This document shows, piece after piece, positions 1 through 7,410 of a DNA stretch of 23,613 bases. Source of the DNA: a virus. The translations under genes and the position numbers were made by a program. The notes beneath the pieces are model-generated. The model was not told the DNA's origin, did not search any database, and saw only the letters and a list, made by a program, of their open reading frames with translations. Position 1 is the stretch's first letter, and the number at the start of each line of letters is the position of its first letter. Where the stretch lies: positions 1 through 23,613 of the IMG/VR virus record IMGVR_UViG_3300025864_000054. One strand, given 5' to 3'.

Positions 1-1
1 C

Positions 2-40
2 AAGCCCCGCAAGAAGGGGAAGCGGAAGGCGAAGAAATGA
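2..40 (+). CDS. 3' end of an upstream gene with a lysine/arginine-rich tail
   Basis: Only the last 12 codons and the TGA stop lie in the window. They encode a very basic tail (KPRKKGKRKAKK). The frame is supported because the stop overlaps the next start as ATGA, the same arrangement used by the next three genes. No function can be assigned from so short a piece; a basic C-terminal tail is common in nucleic-acid-binding proteins, but that is only suggestive. Confidence 0.5.
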   Translation, partial: KPRKKGKRKAKK

Positions 41-180
41 GTCATACGTTCAGCAAGGCAGCGTATATCATCAATATGTGTCGCACCCTAGGCTTGAATG
101 GCGGGGATAATTCCTGGATTGGGCTAAAGGTTCGGCGTAAGACACTTCGCTTGAACCGTTGGGGCAGAAGGAAATCATGA
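37..180 (+). CDS. small basic hypothetical protein (47 aa)
   Basis: An ORF of 47 codons starts at the ATG that overlaps the previous stop (ATGA) and itself ends in an ATGA overlap with the next gene, so three genes are translationally chained. The product has a hydrophobic start, a central GLNGGDNSWIG segment and a strongly basic C-terminus rich in Arg and Lys (RKTLRLNRWGRRKS). I do not recognise a family. The coupling to both neighbours is the main evidence that it is real; the basic tail would fit a nucleic-acid-binding accessory protein, which is inference. Confidence 0.55.
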   Translation: MSHTFSKAAYIINMCRTLGLNGGDNSWIGLKVRRKTLRLNRWGRRKS

Positions 181-365
181 GTAGCTACCAACCGAAGTTC
201 CGGCATAGAGCCGAAAAGAAGAGTTATGTGTGTGCCAAGTGTGGCAAGGTTCTTACTCCGAAAGAGGCTTGTTTCTATGTGGACGGGAACAACTGTGCCA
301 TTACGCAGGGTGCGAGGCCACTATGCCCTGAATGCTATGCCAAAACCTATGGGAGCATAACATGA
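177..365 (+). CDS. small zinc-ribbon protein (62 aa)
   Basis: The protein has two CxxC pairs, CAKC near residue 19 and CPEC near residue 50, separated by about 28 residues. This is the usual four-cysteine zinc-ribbon layout in small phage proteins. Start choice: ATG 177 overlaps the previous TGA and follows AGAAGG at 166-171. An in-frame TTG at 159 is less likely because it lies deep inside the upstream gene. The stop overlaps the next ATG as ATGA. Likely role: nucleic-acid or protein binding through one zinc ion; the exact function is unknown. Confidence 0.7.
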   Translation: MSSYQPKFRHRAEKKSYVCAKCGKVLTPKEACFYVDGNNCAITQGARPLCPECYAKTYGSIT

Positions 366-832
366 CCCCCCTTGTGGACGTGGCAACCCGCGCGGGCTAC
401 ACCGTCATCAGCAACAACTCTCCGACGGTGATGGAGTTGGCGGGAAACGGTGAATGGTTCAAGGTAGAGAAAGCCTGTCGACGGTTCATCTTGCATACTC
501 ATTTCGGACACGCGTATGACCACTATACGGTAGTCAGGCGTAATGCAGATGGAACGCGCGAATTACGGGATGTAGGCGTCAATGGTGTCAGATACGGAAA
601 TCTGCCCCCAGTGGGGTTCAAGGAGAAGCGCAAATATTATGGGTTGGGAATCCGTGGCGCCCGGAAAGAGGGTCACAGGTTCAGTAGCTGTATGTCGGTA
701 CATGGGGCCAAGGTGTATCTCGGGATGTATGATACGGCACGGGAAGCGGGAATAGCTCGAGATAAATACGTCACGGACCATAACCTTTTGGTGACGCTGA
801 ACTATCCACAAGAGGAATTGGTGACGGCATAA
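362..832 (+). CDS. AP2-domain DNA-binding protein (156 aa)
   Basis: The C-terminal 65 residues resemble the AP2 DNA-binding domain found in phage homing endonucleases. There is a YYGLGIRG strand, then SVHGAKVYLGMYDTAREAG followed by a helix (IARDKYVTDH) and LNYP, matching the familiar pattern of strand, 'LG.F.T..EAA.A.D' helix and closing 'LNFP'. The N-terminal ~90 residues carry no HNH, GIY-YIG or LAGLIDADG signature that I can see, so this is either an AP2-only protein or a degenerate relative of HNH-AP2 endonucleases. The ATG at 362 overlaps the previous stop; an in-frame ATG at 332 is possible but would overlap more. It is the last gene before the late promoter region. Confidence 0.65.
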   Translation: MTPLVDVATRAGYTVISNNSPTVMELAGNGEWFKVEKACRRFILHTHFGHAYDHYTVVRRNADGTRELRDVGVNGVRYGNLPPVGFKEKRKYYGLGIRGARKEGHRFSSCMSVHGAKVYLGMYDTAREAGIARDKYVTDHNLLVTLNYPQEELVTA

Positions 833-854
833 CCCTGAAACCCTCGTTCTTGCC

Positions 855-882
855 TTGCACGGCGGGCGTTTTCTGGTATAAT
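855..882 (+). promoter_or_regulatory. extended -10 promoter upstream of the late operon
   Basis: A -35 TTGCAC (855-860), a 16-bp spacer and a perfect TATAAT (877-882) preceded by TGG form an extended -10 promoter. The same design (TTGnnn, 16 bp, TGGTATAMT) recurs at 16030, 20733 and 21937. The predicted start is near 888-889. It is the only convincing promoter in front of the terminase-to-holin gene block. Confidence 0.8.
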
Positions 883-887
883 ATATA

Positions 888-1001
888 GCGTGACGAAAGA
901 CGTAGCTTTGTGCCGGCAAGCACAAAACAGGAAGCATTTAACGGAATCATTGACCCCTGACTACGCATACCCTCAATCGGGCTGCGCGGTTGGGGGTTTT
1001 T
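888..1001 (+). ncRNA. structured leader RNA ahead of the late operon (candidate)
   Basis: The transcript from the promoter at 855-882 would run about 115 nt to a terminator. It can fold into a three-way junction: P1 901-905/961-965 (CGTAG/CTACG), P2 907-913/920-926 (TTTGTGC/GCACAAA, loop CGGCAA), P3 928-931/956-959 (CAGG/CCTG, 24-nt loop). An alternative 5'-terminal P1 pairs 888-891 with 963-966. The P3 loop has ATTGA (949-953), complementary to TCAAT (973-977) in the 5' arm of the terminator, so loop pairing could compete with termination. Either an attenuator leader or a stable small RNA. Seen in sequence: the complementarity; function is inference. Confidence 0.5.
969..1001 (+). terminator. 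intrinsic terminator upstream of terminase
   Basis: A stem ACCCTCAA (969-976) pairs with TTGGGGGT (990-997) with one T-G pair, extended inward by weaker pairs, and runs into TTTTT (997-1001). It lies about 85 nt after the promoter -10 and 137 nt before terS, so late genes can be read only if polymerase passes it. Confidence 0.7.
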
Positions 1002-1137
1002 CCATGAGCAGGGAACAAATGAGTACATCCGGGACCTCGACACGATATGTTCCTGCGGGCGCTATCGGTCCAGTCCGAACTCGGTCCCGGCGTTCCCTTT
1101 CGTTCCAACCCTATAGGGTAATTGGGGGTCTGCGGTA

Positions 1138-1644
1138 ATGGGCAAGGTCCGGCACGATTGGCTAAGCATCCAAGCAGAATACACTAACGCAGTTCCAGCT
1201 ATTAGCCAAGTTGACCTATGCCATAAGTACGGTATCAATCCCGTAACAATGTGCCGGAAGGCTAAGAAAGAAAACTGGGAGTTCCAGCGTGACCGTTTTG
1301 TTGCCCGACTGTCAGAACAGACGTCTGAGAACAAAGCCGTAGCGGTTGCCAGCGAGGGTAAGGCATGGGACGATCGTTGCCTCGTCATGGCGAAGAAGAT
1401 CATGGACTTGGCAGATGAAGAGGTTGCCGGACATCCCGCCAAAGATCGTCAGGGTAACGTCATTGTTGATTCAGATGGCAAGCCGTGGCTGTTCCGTACT
1501 CCATCCAAAGATGTGGCAAGCGCGGTCAAGGCCATACAGGAAATAGGCAAGGCGGCGCTTGGCGATAAGGGCGACAATGGTTCTGTTGCCGTGTTTATGG
1601 TGGCGCTAGAGACGGCAACGAAAAAGAAGGCAACAATTGAGTGA
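1138..1644 (+). CDS. terS: terminase small subunit
   Basis: This 168-residue protein sits directly before the large terminase and has the small-terminase layout. An N-terminal helix-turn-helix (about residues 20-45, around SQVDLCHKYGINPVTMCRKA) would recognise packaging DNA; a helical central region for oligomerisation follows, and a charged C-terminus (KKKATIE) would contact TerL. Its role is to bind viral concatemers at the packaging start and present them to TerL. The last 8 bases overlap the terL start, indicating translational coupling. Assignment rests on context plus the HTH; small terminases are poorly conserved, so subfamily is uncertain. Confidence 0.8.
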   Translation: MGKVRHDWLSIQAEYTNAVPAISQVDLCHKYGINPVTMCRKAKKENWEFQRDRFVARLSEQTSENKAVAVASEGKAWDDRCLVMAKKIMDLADEEVAGHPAKDRQGNVIVDSDGKPWLFRTPSKDVASAVKAIQEIGKAALGDKGDNGSVAVFMVALETATKKKATIE

Positions 1645-2953
1645 TAGATTGGACGCCGATAGCATGTGTAGTGTTCTAGAATCATTCGGCTATATCCGCA
1701 CACAGGACGGTCTCTTGCCATTGCATCTGTTCCCATGGCAACGCGAGTACGTCAAGACCGTTCTGTCACATGAGCGGGTTGCGGTGTTGAAGTCTCGCGA
1801 CATTGGTTCATCTACTATTGCCGTTTGTCTCTACACCCTCATGGCATTACGTCAAGGTGGCGACTTTGTTATTGCCAGTTACAAAAAGGACAGCGCAAAG
1901 GCTCTGTTTGAGACAGCAAGGACGTTTATAACCAACCTTGCTGAATCATGGGGGCCGCTTGCCAAGTTAAAAACCGATACGGATTATCATCTCGTACTCG
2001 CTAACGGCTCCCATATCACCGCTATGGAAATGTCCGAAAGGGTCGGGAGATCGTTCAGGGCAAAGTATCTGTTGGCTTCTGAGCTTGCCTTCTGGAACAA
2101 CCCACGTGATAGCTGGGCCGCTATAACCGGTTCGGGCGTAGCTGGAATGTCAGTGACCGCAGAGAGCACCCCCAATCCCGGCCCCGAGGGTTCCCTATTT
2201 GAGAGTTTGCTGGACAACCCCGCGTGGTATCGGATGGAGCAGGACTATGCGGGCAACCCCTCTCACGATGAGAAATGGAAGGTTGCAAAATTGGCAGAGC
2301 TGGATGGCGATGAGGAAAGGTTCGCGCAGGAATACACCTGTAGTCTGAACAAAGCCTCGATGAACAAGTCTGTCATTCCCCTTGCCTCAATCATTGCCGC
2401 TATGGGGCGCGTTCCCACTGGCCCCGATCTGCCCCATGTTCTCGGAATTGACGTCGCTAGATTTGGCAGCGACAACAGTGTTTTCACCGTTCGTCATGGG
2501 AACGCGGTTGTTAGACCTCAGGAAATCATACATGGCATGGACACGATGCAGGTGGCTAAGCATGGCAGAGATATGGCGGCAGAAGACATGAGTGAGTCCG
2601 TGAACGTTGATGTGATTGGGATAGGCGCTGGTGTTGTCGACGCGCTCAATGACATGGGTGTTCAAGGCGTCAATGGTGTCAATGTCGCAGAGCAAGCATG
2701 GGACTCTGAGAAGTTTGCCAATCGCAAGGCCGAACTGTACTGGGGTCTCAGAGAGCGCTTTCTCAATGACGACATCTGCATACCCGATGATCAAGACTTG
2801 AAGCGCGAGTTGATGGTGACGTTTGACTATACCATCACTGGCAAGATTGCCATTCAATCAAAGGATAAGGTCAAGGAATCGCTAGGGCGTTCACCTGACA
2901 GGGCAGAGTCGTTGATGCTCGCATTTGCCCCCCAAATGTGTGTGGTGGCATGA
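1637..2953 (+). CDS. terL: terminase large subunit (ATPase and nuclease)
   Basis: This 438-aa protein is the DNA packaging motor. Walker A is KSRDIGSST (residues 52-60), of the R/K..G.S/T type used by large terminases. The Walker B region is YLLASELAFW (144-153), with E149 as likely catalytic glutamate. An SMNKSVIP linker leads into an RNase H-like nuclease with acidic residues in LGIDVARFGSD (D272, D279), and a third acidic site near the C-terminus in SPDRAESLMLAF. Start: TTG at 1637, spaced 6 bp after AGAAGG (1625-1630) and overlapping terS; the next ATG (1664) has no ribosome binding site. Odd point: the usual Walker B aspartate before the catalytic glutamate is serine (ASE instead of DE). 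Confidence 0.93.
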   Translation: MSDRLDADSMCSVLESFGYIRTQDGLLPLHLFPWQREYVKTVLSHERVAVLKSRDIGSSTIAVCLYTLMALRQGGDFVIASYKKDSAKALFETARTFITNLAESWGPLAKLKTDTDYHLVLANGSHITAMEMSERVGRSFRAKYLLASELAFWNNPRDSWAAITGSGVAGMSVTAESTPNPGPEGSLFESLLDNPAWYRMEQDYAGNPSHDEKWKVAKLAELDGDEERFAQEYTCSLNKASMNKSVIPLASIIAAMGRVPTGPDLPHVLGIDVARFGSDNSVFTVRHGNAVVRPQEIIHGMDTMQVAKHGRDMAAEDMSESVNVDVIGIGAGVVDALNDMGVQGVNGVNVAEQAWDSEKFANRKAELYWGLRERFLNDDICIPDDQDLKRELMVTFDYTITGKIAIQSKDKVKESLGRSPDRAESLMLAFAPQMCVVA

Positions 2954-3588
2954 TGAACGAAATCATTTGTGCTGATTGCCTAGACATCCTGAAGTCCATG
3001 CCCGACAAGTCAGTTGATCTTGTGCTGACTGACCCGCCGTATGGAATAGGTGTGGACTATGGAGACTATGAGGATAGTCAGGACAACTTGCGTGAGCTGA
3101 TTGCCAAGTTCATGCCAGAGGTATTGCGCGTTGGCAAGGTTGTTGCACTTACTCCCGGCAACAAGAACATTTTTCTGTACCCAAAGCCTGATTGGATTCT
3201 GTCGTGGGTGGTTCCTGCCGGTACAGGTGTGTCCTGCTGGGGTTTTGTCTGCTGGCATGCGATATTGGTATACGGCAAAGACCCATATCTTGTGAACAAT
3301 CTAGGCTCACGGCCCGACATTATTATCGGAGACAACCTGAAGGTTAATCATGACCACCCGTGCGCTAAACCGTTAAACGTGTGGAAGAAGATTCTGGAGC
3401 GGTGTTCTGTAAAAGAATCGGACGTTGTGCTTGACCCCTTCGTTGGCTCTGGAACAACCTGCATCGCAGCAAAGATACTCGGCAGGAAGTACATCGGGAT
3501 TGAGATCAGTCCAGTTTACGCCGCCATTGCGCGGAAACGTGTTGAACAAGCGCAGTATGAAGAGCGCCTGTTTGCTGTGACGGCATAA
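2950..3588 (+). CDS. DNA methyltransferase, N6-adenine or N4-cytosine type
   Basis: The protein has TDPPYG (motif IV, DPPY at residues 28-31) early and LDPFVGSGTT (motif I, about 161-170) late, followed by GRKYIGIEIS. Motif IV before motif I is the order of beta-class amino methyltransferases, which use S-adenosylmethionine to methylate an adenine N6 or cytosine N4. A HPCAKPLNVWKKIL segment (about 136-149) matches the motif X region. At 212 aa it is compact, with little room for a large target-recognition domain. ATG 2950 overlaps the terL stop (ATGA); a GTG at 2938 is an alternative. No restriction partner is adjacent, so it probably protects phage DNA from host restriction or modifies packaging/regulatory sites. 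Its place between terL and portal is unusual. Confidence 0.88.
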   Translation: MMNEIICADCLDILKSMPDKSVDLVLTDPPYGIGVDYGDYEDSQDNLRELIAKFMPEVLRVGKVVALTPGNKNIFLYPKPDWILSWVVPAGTGVSCWGFVCWHAILVYGKDPYLVNNLGSRPDIIIGDNLKVNHDHPCAKPLNVWKKILERCSVKESDVVLDPFVGSGTTCIAAKILGRKYIGIEISPVYAAIARKRVEQAQYEERLFAVTA

Positions 3589-3597
3589 GGAGCGGCA

Positions 3598-5610
3598 ATG
3601 GCTAACTGGTTACAACGACTGCGTGGCAAGAGTGAGGTATTGGGCGCTGTTGCCTTCAACGATATTATGTCTGTCCTCTATCCAGACAAGGGGCAAGCCA
3701 TTATCACCGACGCTCGAACGGGTGTAGACAAATCCGTGTGGGTGTATCGTGCAGTTTCAACGGTTTGCACCCGCATTGGCTCCCTACCGTGGCACCTTTA
3801 CTCTGGTGACAAAATCCACACAGGCGATGACGCTGTTTTCACTAGACCCAACCCCAACCAAACAGGTACGGAGTGGGTTGAACGTATTATTGCGTGGGAA
3901 CTGCTCAATGGAACTGGCATGGTCTATGCAGAGAAACCCCTTGCACTGGGACTTACTGTACTGGATGCCGATATGTTGCGCTCTGACCATGGGAACCTAG
4001 TATACCGTGAACTTAGCCCAACTGGAACGCCTACTGACCGTCAACTGGATAAGTCGCGTATTGTGCTGTTCCCCAACTTCAGCATCACTGGACAATTGGG
4101 ATTGAGCGAACTACGTCCGATTCTTGATACCGCCAACATGGACGAGGGCGCGAAGCAAGTCTGGAACAACCAGATGTCCTCAGGTGGTGCCTTAGCCGGA
4201 CTGATGACCACCGACTTCAAGTTGACGGGGCCGGAATTGATGGCGGCGAAGAAGGCATGGGAGGAAAAGTATTCGGGTATTCAGAAGGCGGGCGGCATTG
4301 GCTGGCTTTCTGCTGGTTACCACTTTGAGAAACTGGGAATCTCAGCAGCAGATCTGAAACTGTTGGAAGTCTCGAAGGTAACTCGCGAGGAAATCGGGGC
4401 GGCGTTCGGAGTGCCTGGCGTGTTTTTGAACGATACGCAAAGCGTGGACTACAGCAACGCTCAGACGCAAGAGCGCATCCTCTACTCGAATACCATTATC
4501 CCCAAAGCTGACAGACTAGCGGACCGGATTACCACGTTCCTGTTGCCGCTGTTGCCAGGACTGAAGGGGCTGACGTTCCGGTTTGACTATACCGGTATTG
4601 AGTGTCTACAGGTCAACCGGCTAGAGCGGGCGCAGAGTGATGAGATAGAGTTCCGTTCCGGAAAGCTGACCATCAACGAGGCGCGGATACGGGATGGATT
4701 GAAGAAGGTTGCGTGGGGCGATGTGTACTGGGCGTCCGCTATGTTGGTTCCCATTACGACCTCTGACCTTCCCGAGCCGCCCCCACCTGTTGCGCTTCCT
4801 GCAACAACCCCGGCAGATGTTCCTGTTGTGCCACCCGCCGTGCCACCTGATGCCAATTCTGGCCCCGTGGCTGAGCCGAAGGGGTTCAAGGCGTTGCATA
4901 GTCCGGAAGCGCGACAATTGATTGGCAAATCGTTCCTGTCGCGTACTGCCCCGCAGGAAAAGAAGTTCATGCAGACGACAATGGGTGTGTTCCATAAGCA
5001 AGAGAAACGCATCATTGCATGGCTGGATGGGCAGAAAGCGGTCAAGGTTCCTGTTGAGATATTCGATGAGGTAGAGATGCTTGCCGAATGGAGGCCGCTG
5101 TTCCTTGCGTTTGGTATGGCCTCTTCTGAGGCGACTGCCGCAAGGTATGAATGGGCCGTAGTTGACCCATCGGTCATCAAGAGATGGATTGACTCTCGGG
5201 GCGCGAAGTACAGCAAGTATGTCAATGAGACATCAAACAACGAGATCATGAACATTCTTGCGTCCGACCGTGCCAATGGGTTGTCCATTCCCGACATGGT
5301 GAATCACATCAAGGGTTATTTCGATGTGAACGCCAAGTCTCGCGCTGAAGCAATTGCCCGCACGCAGGTAATAGGCGCGAACAACTATGCCGATGTAGAG
5401 ACATACAAGGCCAATGGCGTAGAGAAAAAGGAATGGCTGGCCACTGGCGATGACCGCACAAGAGACTCACACGCTGCGGCAGATGGTCAAGTCGTTGGCG
5501 TAAATGAGCCATTTATCGTAGGCGGTTCAAGTTTGCAATATCCCGGTGATCCAGACGGCCCCGCTGAAGAGGTTGTCTCATGCCGGTGCACAGAAATTCC
5601 GGTCATATAG
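3598..5610 (+). CDS. portal protein fused to a MuF-like minor head protein
   Basis: This 670-aa protein combines two head proteins normally made separately. Residues about 1-400 look like an HK97-type portal: KSVWVYRAVSTVCTRIGSLPW early, and the signature VSKVTREEIGAAFGVPGVFL near 260-285. A Pro/Ala/Val-rich linker (about 390-425) follows. The C-terminal ~100 residues resemble the phage Mu gpF / SPP1 gp7 head morphogenesis domain, with SRAEAIARTQVIGANN, then TRDSHAAADGQVV and a final EEVVSCRCTEIPVI. The portal dodecamer is the DNA channel and the motor docking site; MuF-type proteins are minor capsid components. AGGAG at 3589-3593 precedes the ATG well. The fusion is read in one uninterrupted frame. 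Confidence 0.9.
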   Translation: MANWLQRLRGKSEVLGAVAFNDIMSVLYPDKGQAIITDARTGVDKSVWVYRAVSTVCTRIGSLPWHLYSGDKIHTGDDAVFTRPNPNQTGTEWVERIIAWELLNGTGMVYAEKPLALGLTVLDADMLRSDHGNLVYRELSPTGTPTDRQLDKSRIVLFPNFSITGQLGLSELRPILDTANMDEGAKQVWNNQMSSGGALAGLMTTDFKLTGPELMAAKKAWEEKYSGIQKAGGIGWLSAGYHFEKLGISAADLKLLEVSKVTREEIGAAFGVPGVFLNDTQSVDYSNAQTQERILYSNTIIPKADRLADRITTFLLPLLPGLKGLTFRFDYTGIECLQVNRLERAQSDEIEFRSGKLTINEARIRDGLKKVAWGDVYWASAMLVPITTSDLPEPPPPVALPATTPADVPVVPPAVPPDANSGPVAEPKGFKALHSPEARQLIGKSFLSRTAPQEKKFMQTTMGVFHKQEKRIIAWLDGQKAVKVPVEIFDEVEMLAEWRPLFLAFGMASSEATAARYEWAVVDPSVIKRWIDSRGAKYSKYVNETSNNEIMNILASDRANGLSIPDMVNHIKGYFDVNAKSRAEAIARTQVIGANNYADVETYKANGVEKKEWLATGDDRTRDSHAAADGQVVGVNEPFIVGGSSLQYPGDPDGPAEEVVSCRCTEIPVI

Positions 5611-5630
5611 CCATGGTCAAGGGAACGCAT

Positions 5631-6191
5631 ATGACTGTTGAATCAAGGGCATTGATCTCGAAAGCGAATCTTGGAAAGCATATGTCCATGAGTGCGAGAG
5701 AGAAGATTGCCGCCGCTAAGTTTGGGCACATTGTATCTGAGGAAACAAGGCAGAGGATTAGCGCGGGCAGGAAGGGGATACCTTGCTCAGAAGCGGCAAA
5801 AGAAGCTACTCGCAAATTGCACACTGGGGAACGCAAGTCGGCAGAGACTCGGGCGAAAATGTCTGCCCATCAACTGGGGGCGGGCAATCATCAATGGAGG
5901 GGCGGGGTCACACCAGAAGAGAAGGCGGCGCGGAATCGCCCGGAGTATGCTGCGTGGCGCACCGCCGTATTCGAGCGCGACGATTATACCTGTCCAATTT
6001 GCAACAAGCGTGGGGCTGATCTTGAGGCGCACCATATTCAGAACTTTTCGGCGCACAAAGATGAACGCCTTGATGTTGCAAATGGCGTGACGATGTGTGT
6101 TCCATGCCATGAACGATTCCACCTGATTTTTGGCAAGAGGCACAATACCCTGCAAGAATTGCAGACGTTTGTAATGGCACTGGAGGCATGA
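5631..6191 (+). CDS. HNH homing endonuclease with NUMOD3 repeats (upstream of protease)
   Basis: The N-terminal half holds several NUMOD3-like DNA-binding motifs (pattern S.E.R.KIS.A..G, for example SEETRQRISAGRKG and SAETRAKMSAHQLG). The C-terminal HNH nuclease has CPIC, EAHH and MCVPCHERFH, giving two CxxC zinc pairs around the catalytic HH. Such proteins nick or cut a specific DNA site to spread their own gene. Start ATG 5631 has AAGGGA 7 bp upstream; in-frame ATGs at 5613 and 5580 lack a ribosome binding site and 5580 overlaps portal. It inserts cleanly between portal and protease. It is a clear paralogue of the HNH gene on the other side of the protease. Confidence 0.9.
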   Translation: MTVESRALISKANLGKHMSMSAREKIAAAKFGHIVSEETRQRISAGRKGIPCSEAAKEATRKLHTGERKSAETRAKMSAHQLGAGNHQWRGGVTPEEKAARNRPEYAAWRTAVFERDDYTCPICNKRGADLEAHHIQNFSAHKDERLDVANGVTMCVPCHERFHLIFGKRHNTLQELQTFVMALEA

Positions 6192-6192
6192 C

Positions 6193-6891
6193 ATGGACGC
6201 TACACAAATGAAGCGCTTTTACTTTCCCGTTATCAAAGGTGAGACGATAGGCAATATCTCGTCTTGCATTATCACGACAAACGCACTCGATCGCCAAGGG
6301 GAAATTGTAGAGCCGGATGGCGCGAGCCTGGAAAACTACATGAGCAACCCTGTTGTCCTCTATGGTCACGCCTATCAGGGTATGGAGTCTATACCCGTTG
6401 GTCGCGCCATCTCTATGGAGATTTACCATGAAGGCGACACAAAGGGTATCCGGGCAAGCTGGGAGTGGCAGCAAGACGATGTTACCCCGCTTATCTCGGC
6501 AGTTCACAAAAGCTGGGAGAGGGGTTTCATTAATACCGCCTCTATTGGTTTTCTGGCGAACGAGTATCAGGAAAATCACGTTGCCAAGTGGGAGATGCTA
6601 GAGTACAGCCTCGTTCCTGTTCCCGCTAACCCAACGGCCCTGAGAATCAATGGGTTCACGGATGGCGAAATCAAGGCGCTCGGGGTTGATGTGACACCCG
6701 AAACGCTGATTGCTGACCTTGAAGCCTTGGTTACGACCAAGGAGGGGCGCGTGTTGTCGGCTAAGAACCGCACCCTTATTTCAGATTGTGTTTCATCGCT
6801 GAACGCCTTGCTTGCTGCTTCCGACACGACCGAGCCGAAAGCTGAATCATGGCTTGAGGTGTTGTATAAGGAGTTTGTGGGAAACAAATGA
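6193..6891 (+). CDS. prohead protease (HK97 family)
   Basis: This 232-aa protein fits the HK97 prohead protease family, which cleaves the scaffold/capsid N-terminus during head maturation. Expected catalytic residues are visible: His59 in VVLYGHAY, Ser117 in NTASIGF, and an acidic partner at Glu137 in MLEYSLVPVPANP, a hallmark segment. LDRQGEIVEPDG near the start is also typical. The gene is followed, within an ATGA overlap, by an HNH endonuclease that separates it from the major capsid gene it serves. The last ~80 residues are probably a self-processed helical tail. Confidence 0.92.
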   Translation: MDATQMKRFYFPVIKGETIGNISSCIITTNALDRQGEIVEPDGASLENYMSNPVVLYGHAYQGMESIPVGRAISMEIYHEGDTKGIRASWEWQQDDVTPLISAVHKSWERGFINTASIGFLANEYQENHVAKWEMLEYSLVPVPANPTALRINGFTDGEIKALGVDVTPETLIADLEALVTTKEGRVLSAKNRTLISDCVSSLNALLAASDTTEPKAESWLEVLYKEFVGNK

Positions 6892-7400
6892 AGCCTTTGG
6901 CATTGAGGGGACATAGATTGACCGAAGAGAACAAGGCCGCATTGTTAAAGTCACACCTTGGAATTAAGCAATCCCCCGAATGGAATGCCCACAATGCCGC
7001 ATCGCGTACGGGTCCGCTTAGTCATAATTGGAAGGGCGGGGTTACCCCACAAAAAGAGCTTATCCGAGCAAGCGCGCCCTATGCAAATTGGCGCACTGCC
7101 GTGTTTGAACGCGACGATTTCACCTGTGCAATTTGTGGTGAGCGCGGCAAGAAACTGCAAGCACATCACACGGATTGCTTTGCAGATTTTCCAGAGAAGC
7201 GATTGGACGTGGATAACGGTATCACGTTCTGTGTGGACTGCCACAAACAATTCCATCTTCAGTATGGAACAAGACACAATCGCCGGTGGCAGGCCGATGA
7301 GTTTGTGCTAGAGGCACTGAGCAAGAGTACGCCAGGAGGCGCGCAGCCCATGCCATTAGATGATTTATTTGCAACGTTAGAAGTTGAGCAAGTGACCTAG
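6888..7400 (+). CDS. HNH homing endonuclease (downstream of protease)
   Basis: A 170-aa paralogue of the HNH gene at 5631. The shared blocks are GGVTP, a WRTAVFERDD stretch, CxIC, AHH, RLDV.NGxTxC and the CHxxFH end. It has only one short NUMOD3-like element at the N-terminus (LTEENKAALLKSHLG), so its recognition module is reduced. The nuclease core carries CAIC, QAHH and CVDCHKQFH. ATG 6888 overlaps the protease stop (ATGA); AAGGAG lies 14 bp upstream, a loose spacing, so translation may depend on coupling. A ~40-residue extension past the HNH core ends with an acidic segment. Confidence 0.9.
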   Translation: MKPLALRGHRLTEENKAALLKSHLGIKQSPEWNAHNAASRTGPLSHNWKGGVTPQKELIRASAPYANWRTAVFERDDFTCAICGERGKKLQAHHTDCFADFPEKRLDVDNGITFCVDCHKQFHLQYGTRHNRRWQADEFVLEALSKSTPGGAQPMPLDDLFATLEVEQVT

Positions 7401-7410
7401 GAGGTCTATT

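Noticed and set aside
890-1138. Open reading frame of 82 codons over the late leader
   Set aside because: It runs across the terminator hairpin, has no ribosome binding site, and its composition is not protein-like.
4587-5297. Long open frame on the minus strand (236 codons) opposite the portal gene
   Set aside because: Antisense shadow of a well-supported portal-MuF gene; low-complexity Ser/Thr/Gly content mirrors the Pro/Ala linker of the real gene.
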